61,859 bases of DNA from positions 1 to 61,859 of the forward strand of contig DAONJS010000014.1 of assembly GCA_035405785.1 (NCBI GenBank), given 5' to 3'. Of the stretch, positions 51,289 through 60,450 are shown piece by piece; the first letter of the stretch is position 1, and each line of letters opens with the position of its first letter. Made by a program: the position numbers and the translations under genes. The stretch comes from BPGX01 sp035405785 (GTDB lineage: Bacteria; Bacteroidota; Bacteroidia; B-17B0; Aurantibacillaceae). A model generated the notes under the pieces. The model made no database searches. It had not been told where the DNA came from and saw nothing but the letters and a program-made list of their open reading frames with translations.

Positions 51289-53535
51289 ATGTCATCTGTA
51301 ACTAAAAGCATTCAAAATCCATTAACTGATAAAGAAGTTGCTAAAAAATTAGGTTTATTAGAAGAAGAATTTGATAGAATAGTTGAAACACTTGGAAGAG
51401 TGCCAAATTTTACAGAGTTATCAATGTTTGCCGCAATGTGGAGTGAGCATTGTTCTTACAAAAATTCATTATACTGGTTAAAACAATTACCCAAAGAAGG
51501 CAAACATTTATTAGCTAAAGCAGGTGAAGAAAATGCAGGATTAGTAGATATTGGAAATAATTTAGCATGTGCTTTTAAAATAGAATCTCATAACCACCCA
51601 TCTGCTATTGAACCTTATCAAGGTGCGGCAACTGGTGTAGGTGGAATCAACAGAGATATTTTTACAATGGGTGCAAGACCTATTGCTCAACTTAATTCTT
51701 TAAGATTTGGAAATATCAAAGATAAAAAAACTCAATGGCTCATTAAAGGCGTTGTTAAAGGAATTGGTGATTATGGAAATGCTTTTGGTGTGCCAACAGT
51801 AGCAGGTGAAGTTTTTTTTGATGAAAGTTTTTCTACAAATCCATTGGTGAATGCTATGAGTGTGGGCATTGTAGAAAAAAATAAAACTGTCAAAGCCATT
51901 TCTGAAGGTGAAGGAAACCCTGTATTCATTGTAGGTTCTGCAACAGGAAAAGATGGTATTCATGGGGCTGCTTTTGCTTCAAAAGATATTACAAAAAATT
52001 CTGCTGAAGATTTGCCAGCAGTTCAGGTTGGTGACCCATTTCAGGAAAAATTATTGTTAGAAGCTTCGTTGGAAATTATAGAAACAGGTGCTGTAGTAGG
52101 AATGCAAGATATGGGAGCGGCAGGAATTACCTGTTCAACTTCTGAAATGAGTGCAAAAGGTAATCACGGAATGATAATTTGGTTAGATAAAGTGCCTTTG
52201 CGTCAACCAGATATGCAACCATTTGAAATTTTATTGAGTGAATCTCAGGAGAGAATGCTTGTTGTAGTAAAAAGAGGTGAAGAAGAAAAAGTGAAAAAGA
52301 TTTTTGAAAAATGGGATTTGAATTGTGTTCAAATAGGAGTAGTAATAAAAGAACCAGTGTTGAGATATTACTTTTATGATGAACTGGTAGCAGAAGTTCC
52401 TTCTGATGCATTAGTTTTAGGCGGCGGAGCACCTGTGTATATTCGTGAATACAGAGAACCTGCATATTATCAAGAAAATAAACAATTTGATATATCAACA
52501 GTGCCTGATATTACTTCTAATCAAGAGTTTGAAAAAGTTTCAGAATTTATCATTCATCATCCAAATATCGCTTCTAAAAGATGGGTTTATGAGCAATATG
52601 ATAGTATGGTAAGAATTAATAATATGAGCACAAATTATCCATCTGATGCGGCAGTTGTAAATATCCACAATACTCAAAAAGCTCTTGCTCTTACAGTAGA
52701 TTGTAATAGCAGGTATGTGTATGCTGATCCGGAAGTAGGCACTGCTATTGCAGTAAGTGAATGTGCAAGAAATATCGTTTGTAGTGGAGGCGAGCCGTCG
52801 GCAATTACGAATTGTTTGAATTTTGGAAATCCATACAATCCAGAAGTTTATTGGCAATTTGTAGGGGCAATTAAAGGAATGAGTGCGGCTTGTAAAAAGT
52901 TTGACACACCTGTTACTGGTGGCAATGTAAGTTTTTACAATCAATCAGAATCAGGTGCAGTATTTCCTACGCCTACTATTGGAATGCTTGGAATTTTATT
53001 TAATAAAGAACATCAAACTACATTAGCATTTCAAAATGAAAATGATGTAATTGTTTTAGTTGGAAAGGTAGTTAATGATATTGCTGCATCTGAATACCTG
53101 TATTCTTATAGAAATGTAAAAAGGTTTCCTGCACCATATTTTAATTTAGATGAAGAATATAATTTACATCAATGCATCAAGGAGCTTATTCAAACAAAAA
53201 ATATCATTAGTGCTCACGATGTAAGTGATGGTGGATTATTCACAACTCTATGTGAGTCAGCATTTGTAAAAAATTTCGGTTTTGAAGTGAATAAAGCAAA
53301 AGATATTCGTACAGATGCGTTTTATTTTGGAGAAGGACAGGGTAGAGTAGTAGTAAGTTGCAAAACAGAACAATTAAGTAATTTAGAAAAAATTTGTAAT
53401 AAACATAACACACCATTTTTAGTGATTGGTAAAGTAATTAAAGAAAATGTGATTATTGATGGACATAATTTTGGAAGTATTCAAAAGTTCAAAAATCTTT
53501 ACGAATCTACATTTGTAGAAAATTTAGGAGAATAG
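51289..53535 (+). CDS. purL: Phosphoribosylformylglycinamidine synthase subunit PurL
   Basis: ATP-dependent conversion of FGAR to FGAM in purine synthesis. The 748-residue length is that of the small PurL, which needs separate PurQ and PurS partners (not in the window). AAMWSEHCSYKNS, FKIESHNHPSAIEPYQGAAT, GVGDI-like GVGGINRDIFTMGARP, DMGAAGITCSTSEMSAKG and SAHDVSDGGLFTTL mark the two AIRS-type halves. It is followed by a long repeat-filled gap. Confidence 0.96.
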   Translation: MSSVTKSIQNPLTDKEVAKKLGLLEEEFDRIVETLGRVPNFTELSMFAAMWSEHCSYKNSLYWLKQLPKEGKHLLAKAGEENAGLVDIGNNLACAFKIESHNHPSAIEPYQGAATGVGGINRDIFTMGARPIAQLNSLRFGNIKDKKTQWLIKGVVKGIGDYGNAFGVPTVAGEVFFDESFSTNPLVNAMSVGIVEKNKTVKAISEGEGNPVFIVGSATGKDGIHGAAFASKDITKNSAEDLPAVQVGDPFQEKLLLEASLEIIETGAVVGMQDMGAAGITCSTSEMSAKGNHGMIIWLDKVPLRQPDMQPFEILLSESQERMLVVVKRGEEEKVKKIFEKWDLNCVQIGVVIKEPVLRYYFYDELVAEVPSDALVLGGGAPVYIREYREPAYYQENKQFDISTVPDITSNQEFEKVSEFIIHHPNIASKRWVYEQYDSMVRINNMSTNYPSDAAVVNIHNTQKALALTVDCNSRYVYADPEVGTAIAVSECARNIVCSGGEPSAITNCLNFGNPYNPEVYWQFVGAIKGMSAACKKFDTPVTGGNVSFYNQSESGAVFPTPTIGMLGILFNKEHQTTLAFQNENDVIVLVGKVVNDIAASEYLYSYRNVKRFPAPYFNLDEEYNLHQCIKELIQTKNIISAHDVSDGGLFTTLCESAFVKNFGFEVNKAKDIRTDAFYFGEGQGRVVVSCKTEQLSNLEKICNKHNTPFLVIGKVIKENVIIDGHNFGSIQKFKNLYESTFVENLGE

Positions 53536-53557
53536 AGAAATTTTTTAGGAGAAAATA

Positions 53558-53592
53558 TTCAATTCTCAATGTTCAATTCTCAATGTTCAGTG
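53558..53592. repeat. Heptamer array after purL
   Basis: Five units in phase: TTCAATT, CTCAATG, TTCAATT, CTCAATG, TTCAGTG. A CACAAAG repeat pair (53617-53623 and 53631-53637, 14 bases apart) follows. Confidence 0.8.
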
Positions 53593-53690
53593 TATAATAT
53601 TTTTTAAAACAATGCACACAAAGAAATTTTCACAAAGAACGCAAAGAAATTATTAGTTTTTAATTTGAGTTGATGGTTTGAAGGTAAAAA

Positions 53691-53802
53691 ATTAACTAAA
53701 AACTAAACACTAAAAATGCTGACGATGAATGTCAGCATGCCGACCGACAGCGTCGACACTCAAAACTATACACTTTTCACTTTTCACTTCTCAATACTCA
53801 AG
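53691..53802. repeat. Heptamers around variable-core hairpin module, copy 3
   Basis: ATTAACT, AAAAACT, AAACACT (53691-53711); then a 49-base segment with frame GCTGACG (53718-53724), short core ATGAAT, GTCAGC, ATGCCGACCG; then CAAAACT, ATACACT, TTTCACT twice, TCTCAAT, ACTCAAG (53761-53802) in the same 7-base phase. This array passes from the NAAAACT to the NTTCACT and NTTCAAT types. With 53558-53644 it fills the 310-base convergent gap 53536-53845. Confidence 0.85.
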
Positions 53803-53845
53803 TTTTATTTTGGAAATCACGAATGACATGAATAACACGAAATTT

Positions 53846-56194
53846 TTATGAATCTAATTTTTTGTTGAAAAATTTTTTGAAGGTAAGAAGTAGTGTTGGT
53901 AAAACAATTAAATCTACACTATAAGCAATGAGTAATGTAAATGCTGTAAGTAATCCTAATGCTTTTGTTCCGCCAAAGTCAGATATGCTAAACACGCCAA
54001 ATCCAAAAAATAACACTAAACCATTGTATATCATACTCATTCCAATTTCACGAATAGTTAATCTGATGGCTTCTTCGTATGACTTATGTTGTTGTTTTAT
54101 AGCATTTCTAAATCTTGTCAAGAAATATAAATTGCCATCGGTAGCAATTCCAAATGAAATACTAAAAACTAATAATGTACTTGGTTTTAATGGTATTCCA
54201 AAATATCCCATTACACCTGATGTTACAAGTAATGACAAACAGGGTAAAATAGCAACAATAAGCATATAAGGATTTCTAAATAATAAAAACATTATGATAG
54301 CAATAATAATGATAGCAGTAATGATGCTTTCTATCAAATTTTTTATTAAAAAATCATTTCCTTTTAATAGTAAAATACTATTCCCTGTAATGCTTACTTC
54401 CGATTTTTCTTCTTCTGGTAACCATTGATGATTATCCTCATCATAATTAAAAATAGAATCTAATCTTGGTTGAATGTTATTTAATAATTGTTTTACTTTA
54501 ATAGAACCAATATCTTTCATTTGAGTGCTAATACGTGCTATTTGATAAGATGTATCAATAAAATTAGAAATTAAATTTTTTTCAGAACTTTTTGACTTAT
54601 CAAAATTTGTTTTTAATATGTCTGAAATTTTTTTTAGGTCAGAAACTGCAGGCATAGAATATCTGCCATTATATGCTTGATTTAAAAACTTTACTGCATC
54701 TGCTATAGATAATGAACGGCTTAATTCAGGATATTGTAGTAATAATTTTTGTGCTCTGTGAATGCGGTAAAGCACCTTACCATTTTTAGCAAATATCCCT
54801 TTGTTTTTTTTAGTATCTACAATTATTTCAAAAGGCAAAACACCACCTAATTTATTTTCAAAATATCTTAAATCCTGCATCATTTTTTCTCTTTGTGGTA
54901 CATCATCTACTACATAACCAAGTGCTTTAATTTTTGTAAATCCATATAATCCAATAATAGCAATAACTATAACAGTAATAAAAATTATTCTTCTATGATA
55001 AGATGTCCATAAGGCAATGTTATTCAAACTTTTTCTTAACCATTTTTTTTCTTGATGCATTAAATGTTTTTCTTTTGGAGCAGGTAGCCAACTGAATATA
55101 GAAGGTATTAAAACCATTGAATAAACATAAACTAACATTACACTGATGGATGCTATAATTCCAAACTCGTATAAAATTTGATTATCAATTAATGATAAAA
55201 CAGCAAATCCAATAGCCGTAGTAACATTGGCAAAAAATAAAGAATTACCTGAACTTCTGATTGATAATTCTAATGCTTTTTCTACAGAGTATCCTGCCCG
55301 TAATTCGTGATGATATTTATTGATAATTAAAATACAATTTGGAACACCAATAATTATAAGCAATGCAGGTAATAAGCCCGAAAGAATAGTTAATTGATAA
55401 CCCATTATTACCATCAATCCTAACGCAGATACTACACCAAATACAACAACAACCATTGAAAATAAAATAACCAATGGCGACCTGAAAAATATCCACAACA
55501 AAATGGAAACAACTATTAATCCTACTATAAAAAAGTAACTTGTTTCTGATGAAATTTTTCTCATCATTACTGTGCGGATAAACGGCATTCCTGATAAATG
55601 AAGTGATACATTCGTGTTTTTTTCAAAAATAGATGCGTGATTGGTAATGGAATCAGTTATACTCAATCTTAATTTAGAGTTTAATTCTTTTTCATTGAAA
55701 GTAACAGTCATTATTGTAACATCTTTTTTCTTGTCAAAAATCAAACCTTCATAAAATTTATTTTCCTGAATATCATCTAAAAAGTTTTTAATTGACAAAC
55801 TATCTATCTTTTCAGGAAGTGAAATCTGATTGATTTCAAATTTTTCCAAAGAGTCATTGTAGGTGATTTTGAGTAATCTATCAATGCTTACAACCGATTG
55901 AATGCCATTAATTTTTTTAATTCTATCTCCTAATGCTTTCCATTCACTAAAAACTTTTGGAGAATAAAGATGATGAAAATCTGTGCCAATAAGTAAAACC
56001 GTACCATCTTGTTTGAAGTATTTTTTAAATTTTTCATATTGACCAACTGCAGGGTCAGAGTCAGGCAATAATTTTACATACTGAAATGCTACTTCTACTT
56101 TTAATGCAAAATAAGCCAAAACAATTGAAAGTAAAATAATACCTGTTGTTAAAACTAATTTGTTTGCTAATATGAATTTAGCAATTTTTTTCAT
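53846..56194 (-). CDS. MMPL/RND-superfamily exporter
   Basis: A 782-residue inner-membrane protein with two repeats, each made of one helix, a periplasmic loop and five more helices (about 12 in all). The first half has GLMVIMGYQLTILSGLLPAL and the second GIATDGNLYFLTRFRNA with a preceding SISFGIA Asp region, as in MMPL and SSD-type permeases. It probably exports a lipid or hydrophobic molecule using the proton gradient. No outer-membrane or adaptor partner is adjacent. It is divergent from the PspC-like gene. Confidence 0.88.
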   Translation of the reverse strand: MKKIAKFILANKLVLTTGIILLSIVLAYFALKVEVAFQYVKLLPDSDPAVGQYEKFKKYFKQDGTVLLIGTDFHHLYSPKVFSEWKALGDRIKKINGIQSVVSIDRLLKITYNDSLEKFEINQISLPEKIDSLSIKNFLDDIQENKFYEGLIFDKKKDVTIMTVTFNEKELNSKLRLSITDSITNHASIFEKNTNVSLHLSGMPFIRTVMMRKISSETSYFFIVGLIVVSILLWIFFRSPLVILFSMVVVVFGVVSALGLMVIMGYQLTILSGLLPALLIIIGVPNCILIINKYHHELRAGYSVEKALELSIRSSGNSLFFANVTTAIGFAVLSLIDNQILYEFGIIASISVMLVYVYSMVLIPSIFSWLPAPKEKHLMHQEKKWLRKSLNNIALWTSYHRRIIFITVIVIAIIGLYGFTKIKALGYVVDDVPQREKMMQDLRYFENKLGGVLPFEIIVDTKKNKGIFAKNGKVLYRIHRAQKLLLQYPELSRSLSIADAVKFLNQAYNGRYSMPAVSDLKKISDILKTNFDKSKSSEKNLISNFIDTSYQIARISTQMKDIGSIKVKQLLNNIQPRLDSIFNYDEDNHQWLPEEEKSEVSITGNSILLLKGNDFLIKNLIESIITAIIIIAIIMFLLFRNPYMLIVAILPCLSLLVTSGVMGYFGIPLKPSTLLVFSISFGIATDGNLYFLTRFRNAIKQQHKSYEEAIRLTIREIGMSMIYNGLVLFFGFGVFSISDFGGTKALGLLTAFTLLIAYSVDLIVLPTLLLTFKKFFNKKLDS

Positions 56195-56267
56195 TAAAAT
56201 TTCAATTAATATTTTGCGGCAATGGTAATTATTTTTTGTTCCTGATACAAAATTGAAAAATCTTACT

Positions 56268-56275
56268 TATCTTTG
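56268..56275 (+). promoter_or_regulatory. -7 box TATCTTTG, five bases before an ATG
   Basis: Perfect TAnnTTTG followed by C. The PspC-like ATG is at 56281, so the predicted transcript begins about one or two bases before the start codon. No normal -33 TTG is visible. Confidence 0.5.
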
Positions 56276-56280
56276 CACTT

Positions 56281-56517
56281 ATGGAAAAAATAATTTTTTG
56301 GTTTGAACAAAATGCATTTGGTGTATGTGAATCGTTAGGAAAGTATTTAGGCATCAGTTCTGTCAAAATCAGAAAGTATTTTATTTATTTGTCATTTTTT
56401 ACATTTGGAAGCCCTGTGATTGTTTATTTTATTCTTTATTTTATCAAAGAAAATAAAAGATTACTTTTTCCATCAAAAAGAAACAGACGCCATTTGCTTG
56501 AAATGGAATTGGAATGA
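56281..56517 (+). CDS. PspC-domain small membrane protein
   Basis: A 78-residue protein. FGVCESLGKYLGISSVKIRK and YFIYLSFFTFGSPVIVYFIL match the PspC domain, an amphipathic segment followed by one or two membrane helices. A basic tail (FPSKRNRRHLLEMELE) follows. PspC proteins respond to membrane stress in the phage-shock response; the other psp genes are absent here, as in most Bacteroidota. The -7 box lies almost on the start codon. Confidence 0.87.
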   Translation: MEKIIFWFEQNAFGVCESLGKYLGISSVKIRKYFIYLSFFTFGSPVIVYFILYFIKENKRLLFPSKRNRRHLLEMELE

Positions 56518-56572
56518 AAACTTATTTTAAAATAAATAATTTCATAAATTTACACTCAAAAACTATTTATCT

Positions 56573-59137
56573 ATGAAATTCAAAGTATTTTTTATTTCAT
56601 CATTGTTTTTTGTAATAGTAAGTAATTTTTACTCACAGGTATTATCCGGACTTTCTTACAAAGAATATTTTTTGGAAGGCAATCAATTAATGCTTGAGAA
56701 TAATTATTCACTGGCTATTCAAAATTATTTAAATGCTTATGAATTAGAACCCTACAATGCGAATATCAATTATTTGTTAGGAAAAGCATATTTGTATTCT
56801 CCAACAGAAAAACAAAAAGCAGAAGAATATCTTGCAAAAGCTATCAATAAAATTAAAAAAAATTATATTCCTGATGATCCTTCTGAAAAATCTGCACCTC
56901 CATTAGCACTTTATTATTATGCACAAGCACTACATTTTAATTACAAATTTGATGAAGCATTAAATTATTATGACAGGTTTTTGCAAGCACTTGGAAAAGC
57001 AGCAAAATCTTGGGAAAAAGAAGTTACATTAAAAAAAGAACAAGTTAATTACGCTAAAACCCTATACTCTCATCCAATCAATATAAAAATTACTAATATG
57101 GGAGATAGCATCAATAGTGAATATCCGGAATATGGCGCTGTACTTACTGCAGACGAACAAATGCTTATTTATACTACCCGTCGACCTGGTGGATTTTGCA
57201 ATGAAAAAACAATTGATGGAGGATTTTATGAAGATATTGTTGTTTCTTATAAAATAGATGATAAAACTTGGTCAAAACCTAAACCAATAAGTGAATATGT
57301 CAATACCTGCGGACACGAGGCATCTATCAACTTAAGTGCTGATGGACAAATTTTAATTCTGTACAAAGATGAAGATGGAGGAAATATTTACTATTCAACT
57401 TGGGATGGAAAAAATTGGACAACACCACAATCATTTGGTTCAGATGTCAATACGCCGTATTGGGAAACCCATGCCTGTTTATCACCTGATGGAAATACAT
57501 TATATTTTGTTTCTAACAGACCAGGAGGAAAGGGAGGCAGGGATATTTATCGTGTAGTAAAATTGCCAAATGGAAAATGGAGCAAAGCCCAAAATTTAGG
57601 TTATCCAATAAACACTCCATTTGATGAAGACGGTGTGTTTATGCACCCTGATGGAAAAACCTTATTCTTTTCATCCAATGGGCACTCTAGTATGGGTGGT
57701 TTTGATATTTTTTATTCTGTTATGGATGAAGAAGGAAAGTTTTCTGAACCTATCAATATCGGTTATCCAATAAACACTACAGATGATGATATTTTTTATG
57801 TAACATCTCCTGATGGCAAAAGAGCTTACTATGCTTCTGTACAAGATGGTGGATTTGGAGATAAAGATATTTATCAAATCTCAATTCCTGAAAGTGCCGA
57901 AAAACCAGTTGTTATTTATAAAGGAAAAATACTTGCCGCATTCGGTGAGTCTCTTCCGGATGATATAACCATTATCCTTACAGATAAAGAATCAGGAGAA
58001 ATTGTTGGAATCTCAAGACCACAAAGAAATGGTACTTTTGTATTTACATTAAGACCTGGTGCAAGTTACAAAATATCATATCAATCTAATGGTGAAGAAT
58101 TTTTTAGCGATGAAATTTATGCTGATAAATCTGAGTCATATCAGGAAATACAAAAAGAATTGAAATTAGAACCAGTAAAAGTATTAGGAAAAATTTCAGT
58201 AAAAGAAAAAGGTGTTATACTTAATATATCTTGTTTTAATGATGCAAAAGAGAAGAAACCCGTTAAAGATGCAGTATTGTATGTAGTAGAAAGTACTAAA
58301 TCAAAAAACTATGGTGTATATAAAACTGATGACAATGGAAATATCAGTAATATCCTTTTATCATCAAATAAAACTTACACTTTAGTTTTGGAACATGAGC
58401 ATAAAACTATTGAAGAAAGAATTATTCAAACGCCAGAAACACAATTAGGTGAGTCATTAACTGAAATTTTCTTTTTGAATAAAGAAGGAACAACAGGATC
58501 TAAAAAACTTTTATCTGTAAAAGTCATTCACTCAAAAACCAAAAAACCAATTGCAGATGCATCTATTGTCATAAAATCAGATAATGGTAATCAAATTGAA
58601 CAAGTAACGGATGCCAAAGGAAATATAGATAAAATAGAACTAATATCAGGATTAAATTATACAATTACTCCTTATAAAAGTGGATACTATGGTGATCCCT
58701 TGATTTTAAATGCAGCAGAATTACCAGAAGGGCTTACAATTAAAACGCTTTCTATCAATGTAGAAAAAAAATCTAAAGAGGATATTACTCGTTTTGAAAT
58801 GTATTTCAAATATAAAGAATATGCTATTGATACAAATGATGTGAAATGGAAGAAATTTATTACTAATATCATTGAAAAATCAAAAGATGGAAAAGTGAAA
58901 ATTTTTATCACAGCGAGTGCATCTAAGGTGCCTGCATCTATGACAAATATTGTTTTATCAAAAATGAGAGGTGATTTTCTAAAAGATAATATCAATAAGT
59001 ATATACTTACTCACGGTGGTAATAAAGATAACATACAATTTAAAATCAATGCAATTGTTTCAGGACCAGAGTACAACAATAAAACATCTTCATCAGTTTA
59101 TGAAAAATATCAGTATGTAAAAGCCTTGGTGGAGTAA
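56573..59137 (+). CDS. PorE-like TPR/PD40/OmpA-type envelope protein
   Basis: An 854-residue periplasmic or outer-membrane protein with a signal peptide (1-22). TPR helices lie at about 28-160, then WD40-like PD40 propeller blades at about 175-445, for example LSPDGNTLYFVSNRPGGKGG and MHPDGKTLFFSSNGHSSMGG. Two carboxypeptidase-regulatory-like beta domains follow (about 450-720), and then a degenerate OmpA-like C-terminal domain (about 735-854; FITASASKVPASMTNIVLSK). This order matches PorE, which anchors the type IX system to peptidoglycan. Other PD40/OmpA proteins share it. Confidence 0.82.
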   Translation: MKFKVFFISSLFFVIVSNFYSQVLSGLSYKEYFLEGNQLMLENNYSLAIQNYLNAYELEPYNANINYLLGKAYLYSPTEKQKAEEYLAKAINKIKKNYIPDDPSEKSAPPLALYYYAQALHFNYKFDEALNYYDRFLQALGKAAKSWEKEVTLKKEQVNYAKTLYSHPINIKITNMGDSINSEYPEYGAVLTADEQMLIYTTRRPGGFCNEKTIDGGFYEDIVVSYKIDDKTWSKPKPISEYVNTCGHEASINLSADGQILILYKDEDGGNIYYSTWDGKNWTTPQSFGSDVNTPYWETHACLSPDGNTLYFVSNRPGGKGGRDIYRVVKLPNGKWSKAQNLGYPINTPFDEDGVFMHPDGKTLFFSSNGHSSMGGFDIFYSVMDEEGKFSEPINIGYPINTTDDDIFYVTSPDGKRAYYASVQDGGFGDKDIYQISIPESAEKPVVIYKGKILAAFGESLPDDITIILTDKESGEIVGISRPQRNGTFVFTLRPGASYKISYQSNGEEFFSDEIYADKSESYQEIQKELKLEPVKVLGKISVKEKGVILNISCFNDAKEKKPVKDAVLYVVESTKSKNYGVYKTDDNGNISNILLSSNKTYTLVLEHEHKTIEERIIQTPETQLGESLTEIFFLNKEGTTGSKKLLSVKVIHSKTKKPIADASIVIKSDNGNQIEQVTDAKGNIDKIELISGLNYTITPYKSGYYGDPLILNAAELPEGLTIKTLSINVEKKSKEDITRFEMYFKYKEYAIDTNDVKWKKFITNIIEKSKDGKVKIFITASASKVPASMTNIVLSKMRGDFLKDNINKYILTHGGNKDNIQFKINAIVSGPEYNNKTSSSVYEKYQYVKALVE

Positions 59138-59183
59138 AAGTATCAATTCATTTTGTAATATCTAAAACTATTGAAAAATCCGT

Positions 59184-59954
59184 TTATTCTATAACAATAG
59201 ATAATCCATCATAAGCCAAGAAAATATTTTCAGGCAGTTCTTTACTAACCGCTTCATGTTTGCCTAATTGATGAGAAATGTGAGTTAAATACGCTTTTTG
59301 TGGCTTTAATTCTTGAATTAATTCTATTGCTTCATTCAATGTAAAATGTGAAATGTGTTTTTCCCTTCTTAGAGCATTGAGTATTAGTACATCTAAATTT
59401 TTTAATTTATCTTTTTCAGATTCACTTATGTAATTAGCATCTGTAATGTATGCAATTTTTTTATTGAATACGAATCCATAAACTGGTAGTTTGTAATGCA
59501 TCACTTCTACAGGCAAAATTTGAATATCACCGATAATAAATCCATTGATATTTATTTCGTGAATTTCAATTTCAGGAACACCCGGATATTTTTCATCATG
59601 AAATATGTAATGAAATTCTCTTTCTAATGCCTTGATAACTCTTGCATTGGCATATACAGGCATCTTCTTTTTTAAAATAAAATTATATGCTCTAATATCA
59701 TCTAAACCAGCAATATGATCTTTATGCTCGTGAGTAAAAAGCACAGCATCTAATTGATTGACTTTTTCTCTCAACATTTGCTGTCTAAAATCAGGGCCAG
59801 TATCAACTACAATTGTAGTTTTTAGAGTGCGGACTAAAACAGAACTTCTTAATCTTTTATCCTTATCATCATTAGATTCACATACTTCACATTGACATCC
59901 AATCAGCGGAACACCCTGAGAAGTGCCTGTACCTAAAAATATCAATTCAATCAT
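59184..59954 (-). CDS. PhnP-like metallo-beta-lactamase-fold hydrolase
   Basis: A 256-residue MBL-fold protein. LGTGTSQGVPLIGCQCEVC at the N terminus has the Cys cluster (Cys20, 22, 25) that binds an extra zinc in PhnP. The metal motif HEHKDH is at His75, His77, Asp79 and His80. Later ligands are in LPVEVMHYKLPVYG, ITDANY and LTHISHQLGKHE. PhnP hydrolyses cyclic phosphoribosyl phosphate, but no phosphonate gene is near, so the substrate may be another cyclic phosphodiester. It is convergent with the PorE-like gene. Confidence 0.85.
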   Translation of the reverse strand: MIELIFLGTGTSQGVPLIGCQCEVCESNDDKDKRLRSSVLVRTLKTTIVVDTGPDFRQQMLREKVNQLDAVLFTHEHKDHIAGLDDIRAYNFILKKKMPVYANARVIKALEREFHYIFHDEKYPGVPEIEIHEININGFIIGDIQILPVEVMHYKLPVYGFVFNKKIAYITDANYISESEKDKLKNLDVLILNALRREKHISHFTLNEAIELIQELKPQKAYLTHISHQLGKHEAVSKELPENIFLAYDGLSIVIE

Positions 59955-60056
59955 CTAAACAATTTGCCGCTAAAATAATATCAATAATATAATTGGGCAA
60001 GTTATGAAAGTATTAGTGTTTTAATTTTTTCATATTTTATATGGAATTGTTTTAAT

Positions 60057-60064
60057 TATATTTG
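60057..60064 (+). promoter_or_regulatory. -7 box TATATTTG, five bases before an ATG
   Basis: Perfect TAnnTTTG followed by C, five bases before the ATG at 60070. A further candidate for a leaderless or near-leaderless transcript. No -33 TTG at the usual distance. Confidence 0.5.
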
Positions 60065-60069
60065 CAGCG

Positions 60070-60369
60070 ATGAAGTTAATTAAGTTTTTTAGTTTTATAT
60101 TTTTAGTAGTTTTTTTAAGTGAAAGTATTTTATCTTTATCGTTACTTTTAAAGAAAAATCAGTTGTTTGAAGTTCAGTTAGTAGAAGAAATTGAAAATGA
60201 TTCAAAAGAAGATGATGATAAATTTGATGACGATTTAATTAAAGATTTTGAACATTTTGTTTTTGGAATAAATATTTTATTATTTTCTAAAAAAATTTTG
60301 AATTTTGTTAGTCAAAACCAATACAATTATTTAAGTATTAGTAATATCTCAAAACCACCTTGCTGGTAG
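60070..60369 (+). CDS. Hypothetical small protein upstream of the SulP transporter
   Basis: A 99-residue protein with a hydrophobic N-terminal segment (FFSFIFLVVFLSESILSLSLLL) that may be a signal or anchor. A very acidic stretch (EEIENDSKEDDDKFDDDLIK) follows, and then a moderately hydrophobic region ending SISNISKPPCW. I do not recognise a family. The C-terminal Pro-Pro-Cys-Trp and the acidic block are the only notable marks. The next gene starts 81 bases downstream on the same strand, so a shared transcript is possible. Confidence 0.6.
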   Translation: MKLIKFFSFIFLVVFLSESILSLSLLLKKNQLFEVQLVEEIENDSKEDDDKFDDDLIKDFEHFVFGINILLFSKKILNFVSQNQYNYLSISNISKPPCW

Positions 60370-60450
60370 TGTATTTTTTTATTCATTTTTCTTTAAATTG
60401 TATTTGATAATTTCCTATCTTACAAAAATTATTCATTAAAATTAAATATT

